Assembly (NCBI RefSeq): GCF_000004075.3
Contig: NC_026660.2
Location: forward strand, 26,787,498-26,851,497
DNA from: Cucumis sativus
Taxonomy: Eukaryota; Streptophyta; Magnoliopsida; Cucurbitales; Cucurbitaceae
Length of the DNA stretch: 64,000 nucleotides
Direction: 5' to 3'
Shown: positions 24,921 through 38,076 of the stretch, piece by piece
How the letters are laid out: each line of letters starts with the position of its first letter
Position numbering within the stretch: the first letter of the stretch is position 1
Notes under the pieces: generated by a model
What the model saw: the letters and a program-made list of their open reading frames with translations, nothing else
What the model was told of the DNA's origin: nothing
Database searches by the model: none
Program-made: the position numbers and the translations under genes

Positions 24921-27900
24921 GTTTCGTAACCCGTTGACCTGATACAACTTGTGATTGATTTTTATGAGAGCATTATATATGATTTAACTGCTCAGACCTA
25001 TCAAATAGGTTACTGCTATGCTCTAATTGGATGGTTTTAATGGTTTTGTTTATTGTGTTATTCTTATATAGTGAAAACAAGTGTATTTCTCAAACACAAA
25101 GGGGGCGTTTAGGGGTTAAACAACCATTCAGTAACGTTGGGAGGCACTTAGGTTTTTAGATGACCACAGTATTCATAAACTACATGATAATTAATTAAGC
25201 AATAACTTTTAACTCTTATATAGTACACCTAAACATTGTGTAAATTATATGCTTTTTCTTCTATAATAAACAAATGGTGTAAGTGAGATTTTTTTTCAGG
25301 AAACTACATACATATGTTGTTGACTCGTGTGATGTACCAATTTTTGTGCAAATCTTACTTGCACTTTCTCTATAGAAATATGTTTCTATTTAATTCTATA
25401 CCATGCTATTAGTGGTAGTTTTTTTTCAAAATTGATCCAGCTAAATTGAATTTTAAAACGGCATCCATTATTTCTAAAAATGATAAAAAAGGTACGAAAA
25501 TGTTGTGTTTTATTTTTAAGATTGGATAAGACTTGAAAAAATAAAATTTTAAATCTTGAACGTTGAGTTTGTTTAGAAATAGAATACTTATATACTTTAA
25601 TTGATACACTGTTTAGATTATCAACCTTAAAATTAAATTATATTCAAGTTCTCATCACATATATTTATATAAACATCATTTGCACTTAATATGTACCTAC
25701 TTACATAAGGTCTTTAATTTTTCAAAAAAGTTGCATGGTAAGTTGGAGGCATTACAAGATTTTAATGTGTTCAATGTTGCAATGAATGTTGCCTATACAA
25801 TTTCAAAAAAGTGTAGCTTGCATTAATGATAAAAAGTTTGGCATAAATTAGGTAATCAAATATGTAAGCTTGGTATAAAACTAAAAGTCTCTTAAACCAT
25901 AGAAATCAAGATGACATTTTTAACCAACCATCTTTACTTTTATGAACGATAATTATGTATACGTGTATTGATTTTTTATTTAGCGTGTTAATCACGGTTG
26001 AATTAATTTCAATTTATCATCAATATCTATTCTCCAACGTAAAGTTTACTTATTTATTATTTACATGTTTCATACAAATATATTTGTTATATGAACAAAC
26101 TCTTAGAGTGTTTCTATGTGTAATTTTGTAGTTGGTTTAAAACGTTTCACTTATGTCATTTGATTTTCAAACAAACGTAATAATATTTTAAATTAATGTT
26201 AATACGAGATTGACTTAACTATAATTAACACAAATTAGTTTAGATCTTCAACCAAAACATATTTATAATAGTGAAAGTTTGAACTACCCTATTCATATAA
26301 GTATTTGACGGGAACAGGGTCTAACATGTCTCACCTAACGAAGACTTGTATTACAATTGATTAAAAAATTGTAAATTTAAATATCATTTTAGCAAATAGA
26401 AAGAAATGTTAGAACACAAAAAAGGAAAAATAAATTAAATGTACTCGAATACAAACAACAATTGAAACAATTGTTTTTTAGTATAATACAAATTGTTGTG
26501 TCATGAGAGGAAACAGATGATCATAATCTTCATGCCAAAGTTTGTCACTTTGTACCATCTCAAATGTGCACCAGCTTCTGGCCAACAAGATTGCATTTAG
26601 TCTATTGATGATTTTGTGAATGTTAATGATAAAAAAAAAAAATACTATAATAGTCATTCATTACGATAAAAAATATAAAAAAATTACTATAAATGACGAA
26701 ATTATTTGTAAAGTTTTAAAACATATCATTAATATAGATAATGATTATCAATAATATTAAAATACAAATAAAATCTATAAATATTTTAGTTTATTATGCT
26801 GTATAACCACAAGATGATAATACACTTAGAACGTAGAGATTTGAATCATCACTTTGACTCACTAATCTATGTAGTATTACATGTTGAGTTGATTCTTGTA
26901 TAACGTTATTGGATAAGAGGTTTGCATCATCACCCACGTTTGTTTTCACATTTTTATATATTTAGAAAACGAGTGGCCATTTCTTTAGTTGTGTTGTCAA
27001 TTTGCATGATTCTGAAAATTATATCAAAGATCCACTTGTAGCTTAGGATAATAGATTGTGAATTAAACAAATCAAATCTCATTGAAATGCTATACCTTTT
27101 ACCATTAAAAGAATGTACATAAAAAAAATAAAGCATCGATAAGTTAATTTAGTTAGTTAATTAATACAAATAATAGATTGTTCACGAAATTCTCAAGTTT
27201 GGAACTTGCGCTATTTCCTCGTTCTCGTCGTATCCAATATCCCATTGGTTTTCCAGAGGCAAGTGCCAAAAAATTACAATCCACATATTTATTCTTTAAC
27301 CATAACTTCACTTCTCTTCTTCTCTTCTTCTATTTTTTCTATATGTGTAGTTTTTAAATCTTTGTATATATTTTCAACGATTTAAATTAATTCCGTATGC
27401 AAGTCAAGAACAAAAATATAATGTTTGAAAATCATCAAACAAAACCAAGGATTAAAAACTAATGTTTAAATAATAATATATTTTACTTGTATAAATTATC
27501 AACTCAATTAATTAATTTGTTCAATTCATATCGTAATTTGAGTGCCTAAGATAGGTTCTTATATATCACAATTATTACGAGTGATGTATTTTAAATATCC
27601 AGCTCACCTTTGCTATTTAATATTTAATCAAGAGCCTTTGTTCTTAAGAAATCTAGATAACTAGATTATTTATTTATTTTCTTGTCTTCAAAAGTGTATA
27701 CATGTCTCAAATTAGATACTTGAATCGATAATTTAATCTAAATAGCCTGTATTTTATAAATTTATTTCCTGAAAATATCGTAAGAATATGTGTCATACCG
27801 ATATGGCCTTACCTTACTAATTTTAAATGTAAAAGTAAAAACATGGTTAGCTAAGAATAAAATTTAAACACCAAAAACTCATCTCTTAGAAATTCAAGCC

Positions 27901-30900
27901 TTGAGGAAAGCGAAAGCACCATGGGACACGCATATGTTGGTAAATCTTACACGCATGCATTTATATGTTAGATAAGAAAAAATATCTTTTAATCATGTGC
28001 AGGTTACCCTTTTCCATATTACTATATGATTATATATATTTATAAGTTAATACATATATATATTTTGGATATATAGCACACACAGTCACACGTATATATT
28101 ATATATTAGTTTCAATAATATGATATTTGGAAACATGCATCCTTCTGTGAACTTGGAGACCAAATGAAGTGTTACGTGTCTAATTGCTGTCACTTCCAAA
28201 CTCGTGGCAAAGGGATAAGTCTTTGCTTCATACTTGTCAACTAATAATCCTTCCTGCACAATTGATGCGAGGCATTATCTCATATCCTCTTGGTTTGTAC
28301 ACATCGGTGCTGCATTTGAATTTTATTAATGAATCAGTGAGAGATGCAATTTCTAGGGTTAGGATAGAGCTACCAACAATTTGATCTAAAAATTTTCTAT
28401 ATTTCTGTAAATATTTTATTTGATTTTGCAATAATTTAAAGTATTCTTTTTTATTTTGTGTCGTATTCTTTTTTATTTCTTTAGACAATCTATCACTTTT
28501 TCTCCCATTTTGCTATCTATTAATAAAGAATCAGTAAAGTAAAATTTAAAATGAGGCACATTGCTTGACAACTACACCAATCCTTTCATAGAATAACTAC
28601 ATTCTTGCTCCTTCTTTTGATAGTGTCCTTTCCCAATATTTTATGATCTTCTAGTAAAATGTATTTAATATCTTATTTCATTTTACTTTAGAGAACATAT
28701 TTAAAAATGTATGTTTAGAATATTTGTAACCACGTGCATGGCGTACGTTTTCAAACCAATAATTTAACTTCTGGAGTAATTTGTAAAAAAAAATATGTAT
28801 CTTATCAAAATAGTAATAAAATATTTCCCTAAAAATTTAAGAACTCTAACCATTGGGTCATACTTTCCAGTTCATCATGCACGCACTACAAGTCAATATC
28901 CAACAATAATATTTCCCACAATAAATGTAGCAGAGAACGACTTGACACAACGCTAGATGAAGAAAAGAAAGAGACTAGAGAGTAGAAGCATTATAGTTTA
29001 TTTCATCTTCCTAAAATCCCATCATTATATTGTCTTTTCATGAAAATTATTCGGGAGGTTGAGCTCGAAAGAATAAAATTGTATTAAAATAAATATAATT
29101 AAACCATAATTAATGTACACCGTATGTAATAGAAAAGACTAGAGTAACTTGTAAAATACAAAGTCTTATACACCGATTTAATATTGATAGCACAAACTCT
29201 AATACTCAAGTAAAAAAGCCAATAAGATTTTGTGAGTAGACAGTAAACTTTGTAGGAAGTTATCATGATATATTTTATAAAACTCGAAATATCCGAACAA
29301 TTTAGAATAATCCTTCATTTCATAAAGTCAAGACCTAGGTCCACCCCAATTTCGTGTTTGGTCGAACAACTTCCTCGCGATCATTTTGATCCTAAAAAAA
29401 ATGCTTTAAATTAAGGTATACATAAGATATGTCTCATTAGTACGTAATTTAGTCGTACTCGATTAAGGTGGGTGAATTTAAGGTGACCTAATCCTGTCTT
29501 AAAATAAAATAAAAAAGATATGCTTTTGATGTGAATCTCATCTTGTTATTTTATTGACTTTGATAGTTTTTGTTGGATCATACCTTTTGATCCGAATTTT
29601 GGTAAACTAAAGAGCAAGCAATAGGCCATTGCATAAAAGGAAAAAGGCTGATCACTAGTAGCAAAAAGAGGGTTCACATAATGGATGGATAGATAGATAG
29701 TTGGAACTTAAGTAGTCCAAATTAGAATTTTGGAACAAATGGAGCTTTTTAGGGTTTGGGGTATTTTGAGGAGAAAAGTTTTCAGTTGAGTTATTGTAAA
29801 TGGTGCAAAAGGAAAGAGCGTGGTAGTATGGGGGAAAGAGTAGGAGCAGATAGGCTTGGCCAATTAAATAAAAAAAAAAGGGATTAATGCAGTATGCTGT
29901 CCTTGTGTGTCACCCTAACAGAATGCCACCTCGCATTTTGTGCCATCACTTTGATCGCAAACTTCTCCCCATTTCTTCTTTTGTTGCTTTCCCGATGCTT
30001 TTTTTTATAAATTTTTTAATTTCGCATTCTTCCAATATATCTATTTAAAGAAAAAGGGAGGCCCACCACTGAATCCCCTCACACTAATTCTCTGCCGCCC
30101 ACGTCACCCTCTCCCTTTTCATTTTTCAGTTGCACTTCTCATCATCGTTTCCCCTTCTTTTAATGTTTAGGACAACCACACATGCATTCAATGCTTTGCC
30201 TTTCCTCCCTCCTATGTTATTTTCCCTCCTTAAATTACATTCATCTAAACCATACAAATCCATTTACATTTCTATGATATATTCTCTAATTTTTTTAGGA
30301 AAAATTACTAGTTACATTTTTTTTCAATTCATGAATAAACAGGTGACACCAAAGTGAATGTTAATTTAAGGTATTCAATGCTTTGCCTAAAAATCTTATT
30401 AACTGCTTCATTAATTTTTGTGGAAATATCTATTCAGAGTCTTTCTATTATTATTATTCATATTGAAAAAACACATTGTTAGTTTGTGAAAATGAAAACA
30501 AATTATAATACCAAACTCGTGGTCGTTGTTTAGGAAAAAAAGATTAAAACAAACATTTTGAAAGTAGGGAGAGGTAAAATGACATATGGACTTTCCTTTT
30601 TCCTGCCGATATCACTTTCATCTTTCTCTTTTTGTTCCTTTTTCTTTTCTTTTGTTGCAAAAAATAAGGAGGCTATTTATTCATGGAGTTTGCACAAATT
30701 AACTTTAAAAGCGGCCGCCCAAAATCATTCTATAGATCTTTATTTCTTGTCCATGCATTTTGCCTCGTTCAATTATTGAATCAAAACCAATTTCAAAGTA
30801 ACGTTCCTATCCCAATGGGAGTAGGGAATTTCCCATCTACGAAACTAGTAAATGTCTTCACAAGAGTCCAAATTATATCAAACATTTATAAAATCTAGAT

Positions 30901-31915
30901 TTATATATATATATTCGAATATAGCTAAATAAACCAACTCATTTACAAAATATCATCACTTATTCACGACGAATCATACAAAAACAGTAGTCTATTTTGA
31001 TGATGAATTGTGATATTTTACTACATTCATAAATATTTGTTTTAAATTTAAAATATTTGTCCATATATATGCTTTTAAAATATTATAAAATTATGTTCTT
31101 TTAAACGAGTTAGGTGTATCATACTGTTTTTTCACATTATAGTAAAAATCTAACTTTTATAGATTGTAGAAACATCACTGAAGATTGAACTTTGGACCAA
31201 TAAAAAGTAGAATTATGTAATCAATTAATGTTTTTACATTTAACTATGCAAATGTAAATTCTCATCACGCGGCGCTAAAAAAACATTGATGGAAATATCC
31301 ATTCTTTAAAAAATAATGCTTCACATAATTTCATCCACACGATAATTCTCCATTAATATTTGTAATAACATCATCAAATAGCTATCACAGTTAGAAAAAT
31401 TTAAACCAAAACTTATAATACTAAAGGGAATATTATTAAAATTGTAAATAAAATACTTTAGACATAATTACAAAATGGTTGAAAAATTTGAAGTTATTAA
31501 AAAGTTATGGGTGGAGAAAGTTAGAAATGATGTAATTTCACGTTTGTTTGTGTTTTTGAATATGAAGCATGTAAATGATGGGAAAACGTACAGCAGTAAG
31601 ATAATAAAGAATGATTTTGAAAAGAATATGTAGCATCCATCTAAGATAATAGTAAAGTCCTTTTGTTGCAAAATTGGGAGCCACATCCACATGACGATGG
31701 CCTCCTGAAATAATTTGATGGTATTCCCGCTGAGTAGTGCAAAGTTTGCGGACTAGCACAGACCTCACGCGCTCGAGTACAGAATGACTGTACTCGCTCA
31801 AATATGGATCATATGTTTTGATTAATATCTCAGCGTTTTAGAATTCTAATTTCACGACTACGTTTGCGCAGAGGTAGCTGCGCTTCGCTCAACCTTTGGA
31901 CGTATACAAATACGC

Positions 31916-31921
31916 CACGTG
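31916..31921. promoter_or_regulatory. G-box/ABRE core CACGTG upstream of the SnRK2 gene
   Basis: The context GCCACGTGTT, about 300 bases before the start codon, fits an ABA-responsive element bound by bZIP (ABF) factors. Function is inferred from the motif and position. Confidence 0.45.
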
Positions 31922-31944
31922 TTTTTCCTTAATCGACTTGTCCT

Positions 31945-31964
31945 TCTCTCTCTCTCTCTCTCTC
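31945..31964. repeat. (TC)10 microsatellite in the SnRK2 promoter or leader
   Basis: Ten perfect TC units. Pyrimidine repeats of this kind are common near plant transcription starts. Confidence 0.9.
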
Positions 31965-32077
31965 TTAAAGACTTTTGGATATTGGCAACATTGATCTGAG
32001 TGCTAACCCAACTCGCCGTGCCAACCAATATTCCTCCATACATACCCACACCTTCCTTTCTTCCTTTCTTACTTTCC

Positions 32078-32149
32078 ATGTCTTTAAACTTGCACACCAC
32101 ATGCTCGATAAATTGCCCAACTGAAAAAGGTAGAGCCCAACCAATTTAA
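32078..32149 (+). other. Overlapping upstream ORFs ahead of the SnRK2 start
   Basis: An ATG at 32078 opens a 23-codon frame ending at 32149. A second ATG at 32101, in another frame, opens a 7-codon frame (MLDKLPN) ending at 32124. Both end before the main ATG at 32224. They matter only if the leader begins upstream of 32078, which is unproven. Confidence 0.35.
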
Positions 32150-32223
32150 AACTCAACAACTCTACTCCTCCCACTGCTATTTTTCTTCACTGCCTCATAT
32201 TCCAAACTCAGCTCAAACCCAAA

Positions 32224-34802
32224 ATGGAACGCTATGAGATACTCAAGGATATTGGGTCTGGGAATTTTGGTGTTGCTAAACTTGTGAGAGATAAATGGAG
32301 TGGGGAGCTTTATGCTGTTAAGTATATTGAGAGGGGCCAAAAGGTACTGTTCTATCGTCTTCATAACTTCATTACTGCTTCATTCTGACCCCCTTCACAA
32401 CCGTTACAAAACATGAGCTCCACTGATTTGGGATTTATGGTGTATGATTCCGGGGTCAAGTTTATATCGGATCTTTGCCTGTTTGATTTGATGGTTATTC
32501 GTGTTCTGTATGCAGATCGATGAGCATGTTCAGAGGGAGATAATGAATCACAGGTCTTTGAAGCATCCCAATATCATAAGATTTAAAGAGGTATATGATC
32601 TGAAGTTGTGAATTTTGTTTTTTTTTTTATGGTTGTTCAGTTTCTCCACAGTGGTCAATTTTTTTTTTTTTTTTTTTTGGGTTCAACAGAGCGTGTTCAT
32701 CACCACTTGACCACCTACCTCCACATTAAATATTCATGATTATTGTTTGTTTTTTCTTATTGTTAATCATTGATCGGTCAGATGCAGTTGTGAGTTTTTA
32801 TTTGAAATGTATGAATGAAAGAATCAGAGTATTTATGCACTGAGAAGCAGTTCAAGTACATTTCGTTTTTCTTCTAATTTCTGGAAAATCGTACACTTTT
32901 TTAAGCTGCTTCCCCAGAAGCATTTATTTGATTCCGGGTGGATGTAAAACCTTTTTGTACAAACATTTTCAGCTTAATTGTTTTCTAGCTAATTTCCATT
33001 TTTTTGTTAAAACTCTTGTTTCATCTAGACCTTCCTTTCTTGGCCAAGACTACTTATTGTAGTTGACAATTGAATGTTGTACTAGTTGTCTCATTTTGTT
33101 TAGGAATTTTACTTTTATTTGCTAAGAACATTTTCTTGTTAAATTTTTGTTCAAAGGGGTTCTCTTATGCAGGTCCTACTCACTCCCACGCATCTGGCCA
33201 TAGTCATGGAATATGCAGCTGGGGGAGAACTTTTTGAGAGAATATGCAACGCCGGAAGATTCAGTGAAGATGAGGTAAATTAGGTTGCTACCTGACAAAT
33301 ATCGCTTTTATTTTTTCGTATTTCGGTTAAATAACTTTCTTAATAAAGCATTTTTTAAGGCTATAATTTGGTAAATTGATGAGAAACTCAATTGCTACGA
33401 CGTGAACAGTTTACATTTGGATGACTTTGCAGAACAAAGGTCTGTTAGTTAGGCCAATATGCCCCTAATTTACATAAATTGGATTCTTACCTAATTGTTA
33501 TGTTTGTTTTTCTTTTCTTTCTTAAATTGTATTGTACAGGCAAGATATTTTTTTCAGCAACTGATTTCAGGAGTCAGCTACTGCCATTCAATGGTACTGG
33601 ACTCTAGTTGTTTAATTGGCTTGTTTCTGATTTATATGTGGTTTGCTCAAGTCACATTTCTGATTAATTTTCCTGTGATTCTTCTCTTCCTCTTGATTTT
33701 CAGCAAATTTGCCACAGGGATCTTAAGCTAGAGAACACACTTCTAGATGGAAGCTCAGCCCCACGGCTCAAAATTTGCGACTTCGGCTATTCCAAGGTAT
33801 GAACATCAAAACGGTCTAATAAGTCCAAATCTAGAGTTATAATATAGTTCCTGTTTCTAACACATTGGTTTCACTTCATAGTCATCAGTGTTGCATTCCC
33901 AACCAAAATCTACTGTTGGAACCCCAGCCTACATTGCACCAGAAGTTTTGTCTAGAAGAGAATACGATGGGAAGGTAGTGCCAATCTATTTCCTTGCCCC
34001 GGCCAACGCCCTCATCTGCTTCTCGTGTCATTATCGATTACTTTATCACCACCAACTGTTGTCTCCAACAATCTCTGATCTTTTTTAATTTCGTGAGTTG
34101 CAGATTGCAGATGTTTGGTCTTGTGGGGTCACTTTATATGTGATGCTGGTTGGAGCTTATCCTTTCGAAGATCCTGAAGATCCCAAGAACTTCAGAAAGA
34201 CGCTCCAGGTTACCTCGTCTTCTTTTTTTTCTTTTATTTGTTGATTTCGAATTGCTTTGGTTTACAACGTTTTAACAAGTAATGTATCATTTGTTTACAC
34301 TACAAGCAGAGGATTCTTAATGTCCATTACTCAATACCACACTATGTAAGAATTTCATTGGAATGCAAGCACCTTTTATCTCGAATATTTGTAGCAGATC
34401 CAGAGACGGTATTCGAACAAACTTGTCCACTGTTCTTTTGTTACATAGAGTTAAATCTTAAAAGCATTTCCAACTTATGCATTGCAACTGAGTAAGAATT
34501 GTTTACAGAGAATAACAATCCCAGAAATCAAGAAGCACCCATGGTTCTTGAAGAACTTGCCAGTAGAGTTCACAGATGAAGGGTTGGAAGGGATGCAGAG
34601 TAATGGAGAAAATGAGGCAACACAGAGTATTGAGGAGATCCTGTCCATAATTCAAGAGGCTAGAAAGCCTGGGGAGGGGCTCATAGTTGGAGGGCAAGGG
34701 CAATTTGTTGGGGGCAGCTTGGACATGGATGACTTGGACACAGATCTTGATATCGATGATTTGGAGGCAAGTGGTGACTTTGTTTGTGCCTTGGAGTGCT
34801 AG
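32224..34802 (+). CDS. SnRK2 serine/threonine protein kinase (SnRK2.7/2.8-like)
   Basis: Nine exons, 32224-32343, 32516-32590, 33173-33274, 33540-33593, 33704-33796, 33882-33974, 34104-34208, 34310-34408 and 34509-34802, encode 344 aa. Visible: glycine-rich loop GSGNFG from residue 11, ATP-anchoring Lys33 in AVKYI, catalytic loop HRDLKLEN (121-128), DFG (143-145), activation segment with S-x3-T-V-G-T and APE (167-169), and SnRK2 C-terminal box [15 protein letters not shown] followed by an acidic patch ([15 protein letters not shown]) and [10 protein letters not shown]. Kinase start [20 protein letters not shown] and the FVCAL ending fit SnRK2 subclass II. SnRK2s are cytosolic/nuclear kinases activated by osmotic stress; subclass II responds weakly to ABA and is inhibited by PP2C phosphatases. 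All catalytic residues are present. Confidence 0.96.
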
Positions 34803-37800
34803 TCATTGTCAAGAAGGGCCAGGCCAACTTTTTGGCCAAACAAAATAAAAATAGAATTAATGGTTGGGTTGGGTATCAAATTCTCTTATTTAGTGGGATG
34901 ATGGTGTGTACGTATTGCTGTTGTTGGGAGGTTTCTATCTGTCTCTCTTTGAGATTGTGCAGAGTCCATTAGAAACACTGTAAATTTACATAGCAGCTTT
35001 TTAATAATGCAGTTGTTAACCTCTCCTTTATTCATGTTCATGCATATGTAAAGCTGATATTGTTTCTTTCCTCCTGAATGGTAAGTGATGTTTTATCGGT
35101 TATTTTCGAATGATGAGTTTTGCATTTATCTCTTTTATTCAACAATTTGTGGTTAATTATGTCTATGTTGGTGATACAAGTGAGAAGATATGAGTATCAT
35201 TTGAATCTCTGGATGGTTTCGTAAGAAGTATATATCAATTAAGCTATATTCACTTTCTTATCGTATAAGTTATATTTTGATTCTTAAACTTTATATCCAT
35301 AATTCATTTTGTTTGAAATGTTTACTAGAAATGTGTGGTTGAGAATCATTCTCTCCATTTCAAATATTTTGTCATTTTCTATTTAAAGTGAAGAGTTCAA
35401 TAAGGCCGTTGTCATTTTCTTTATTTCTTATTTTGATGCTTACAATTTTAAGTCAATAATTGTTGTAGTTTGGATTTTAGTATCATTAATCACAAGGTCT
35501 AATAATTTATTTGTCATTTCATAATTCTGTCTTCCTTGTTATTTTTTCCTTTTAAATTTATATGATTTAATAAGTAAGGGTCATTTTATTACCTTTGGTC
35601 CACGAAAATATGGAAACAAACGTAGAATATGGAAATATGAACATTTGTGTTATGTTCCCAACGTTAAATTAGGTTTGAGTTGCAATTACAATTTATGCAC
35701 CTAAAAATAAATTTTAAGTGTTAAAAATAATTAAAAATTATAAAAAAAAAATCGTTTTTTTTCAAGTTTTTGTATCTTTGTTTGAGAACGTTAAAACCTA
35801 ATTTAGGTTTGCACATATTTTACACATACTTCACAACTTGATTGAGAGTATCGTTGTAAATATATGGTATACAAAATATCCACTCAATTAATTTTGAAGT
35901 GTAAATTCCATTACTGCCAAATCTCTATACATTGTTATTAATATTTAACAAAGAAAAAAGAAAATACATCTTCAATCTAAGAGATAAGCCTGATTGTATT
36001 GTAATAAATTAGTATAGATTAGATATACAATACAATGTTTAGAACTTATCAAACCATTCCTGATTTCTTTGTTGGAAAGTTCACGAAATTAATAATTAAA
36101 TGTGTAGTGGCCCCCAAACCCCAAACCCGAAAGCCATTGACTGATTCTGAAAATCAAAGAAAGAATCAACAGGAAATAATAAATAAAGTTGGAAGATCAG
36201 GTGATTACTAGTGGGCATGAAAATGTGGTTTTGAGTTCCAATACATTTCTTCCTTATTGGGGAATGATGATTTGAATATGCAGAAACAAATGAATGCAAA
36301 TTTGTGTTGTTTTGTCTGTTGTTGAGATCTCAATCTTATCTTAAAATTAAAAGAAAGAGTTATTGAAGTAGGGTTCTGATGAACCACATATGTCATATGT
36401 GATTTTTCTTTTTAATTAATACTATAGATTAAATTTCACCCTCCTTCTGTTTACTTATTTATTAGACCATTATCAATAAGATAACTGTCTAGCTAGCTTG
36501 ACAGACAATGACACTTTGTTTTCAATTTATCACTGAATAAGATTGATCATGCCTTTTGTTTTGGTTTTACAGTATTATATATTCTTTAATCAAACTGTGG
36601 GAAGAAATAAAAAGGAAAGAAAAAAAAGTACACAAGACTTATACAACTACTTGTTCAATAATAATAATAATCTGCCAGTTTTAAAATTGTACACCTTACT
36701 CTTTCTTTTCCCTTTCAAAGATGTAAAACGGCAAATAGAGAATATTGGACGTCTCAAGACAACCAAAATGCAAATAAAGGAATTAAGAAATAAAGTTAGG
36801 ACAACAAACCAACTAAACACACCCAGGCTAAATAAAGATTTCCAAAACAAATAACTTTTTTGGGTCTCAAAATCACAATGTGTTTGAGAGAAGGAGTGAA
36901 GTTATAAACTCTATGTCACATGGTAAGGAGTTAATGATGTAACATTGATGTTTTTAGTAGTAAAAATTGGTACTTCATTCAAAATTTTACTTTGATATAT
37001 CCTTAGATCAAACATCCCTATTAAAACAACAAAGAAAGGATTCACAACATACACTATAACTAACCACTTTCAGTTCAAGTAGCTCTTGAGACTTTTCGTT
37101 CAAGTAATTGAATGAATATGGTTGTGAGAACAACTTCCCTGGAATGATTCTATTTTTTCCAAATAACTCGGTTAAAAAGATCATCAAAATAAAGAATAAA
37201 GGATGTTTGAACTCACCAAAATAGCAATGGTCAAATGAATGTCCCAAATGTCACATTCAATATTGAGATTACCATGGACTGCAGCCTCCATTTTGTTGGA
37301 GAAACGATTTGGAATGACTTGACGTTCCCCATGGATATGTATCATATCAAATCGAAGTTGATATAAGTCAATTAGCCTATTACCACTTGTCCAGTGGCAT
37401 AATTATTTAACAACATTTTATTTTTTTTAAAAAAATGTATCAAAAGAAAAGTTTGATGTTGGTAAAGTTATTCTTGCATTTAAGGAAACCACTGATTGGA
37501 CTTTTAACAATATATTTGGACAACATATTAAAGGACTCACACTCTGTAAAAAGTAAAATACTTTTTTAGTTTAATTAAAATAATTTTTACCTAGTTTTTG
37601 TTATTTTAAAATTTTAATATTGTAATAATAATAATAATTAAAAATAATAAATTAAATGAAATGAGCTCTAATGACAAAAAAAAAAAAAAAAAAAAACCAC
37701 TAATTTTATCAAAATAGTTTTGAAAACACCTATCTTTTTCAATTTTTTTAAAAATACCCCTTTTTCCAAATCACCCCTCAAATAACCTTACTGCCTCAAT

Positions 37801-38076
37801 GTTTAAACTCCACAATTTAGACCCTAAATTAGAATAATGTCCTTTTGGGTCACACCGTTCACCAATGTGGTTCGGCCTCGTTTCGAATCCAGACCTCAGG
37901 GAGTCTCGTCAATGGCTCAAGCCCACACACTCATCGAATATCGTAAACCAATTCACAAAAGGCCGCACTGTTTTGTGGAAAAAAGAACAACGTTCTCAAT
38001 TCTTTCTCATCACGCATCGGCTAAAATGTAATATACCCTCAAAGTCAAAGCACAATATCCCTAATTCGTTGCCAAG
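34803..38076. other. SnRK2 3' UTR, then AT-rich intergenic DNA up to the eS6 pseudogene
   Basis: The SnRK2 3' UTR probably runs to about 35.0 kb. The rest has no supported gene. There is an A21 run at 37676-37696. The ~250 bases before the pseudogene start are GC-richer and contain AGCCCA at 37920-37925, a motif frequent in ribosomal-protein gene promoters. Confidence 0.6.
37676..37696. repeat. A21 homopolymer
   Basis: Twenty-one A residues. It could be a retroposon tail, but no element body was recognised upstream. Confidence 0.85.

Larger units (their letters stand above)
24921..32077. other. Intergenic region between LMBR1 (-) and SnRK2 (+)
   Basis: Mostly AT-rich, with no gene supported. 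It includes a possible MITE remnant at about 25099-25240 (see findings) and a coding-like minus-strand frame with a perfect 9-bp inverted repeat near 31.75 kb. A leader-like region precedes the SnRK2 gene. A NotI-type GCGGCCGC occurs at about 30711. Confidence 0.6.

Noticed and set aside
37878..37890. TTCGAATCC resembling a tRNA B-box
   Set aside because: No A-box at the right distance and no cloverleaf-forming flanks.
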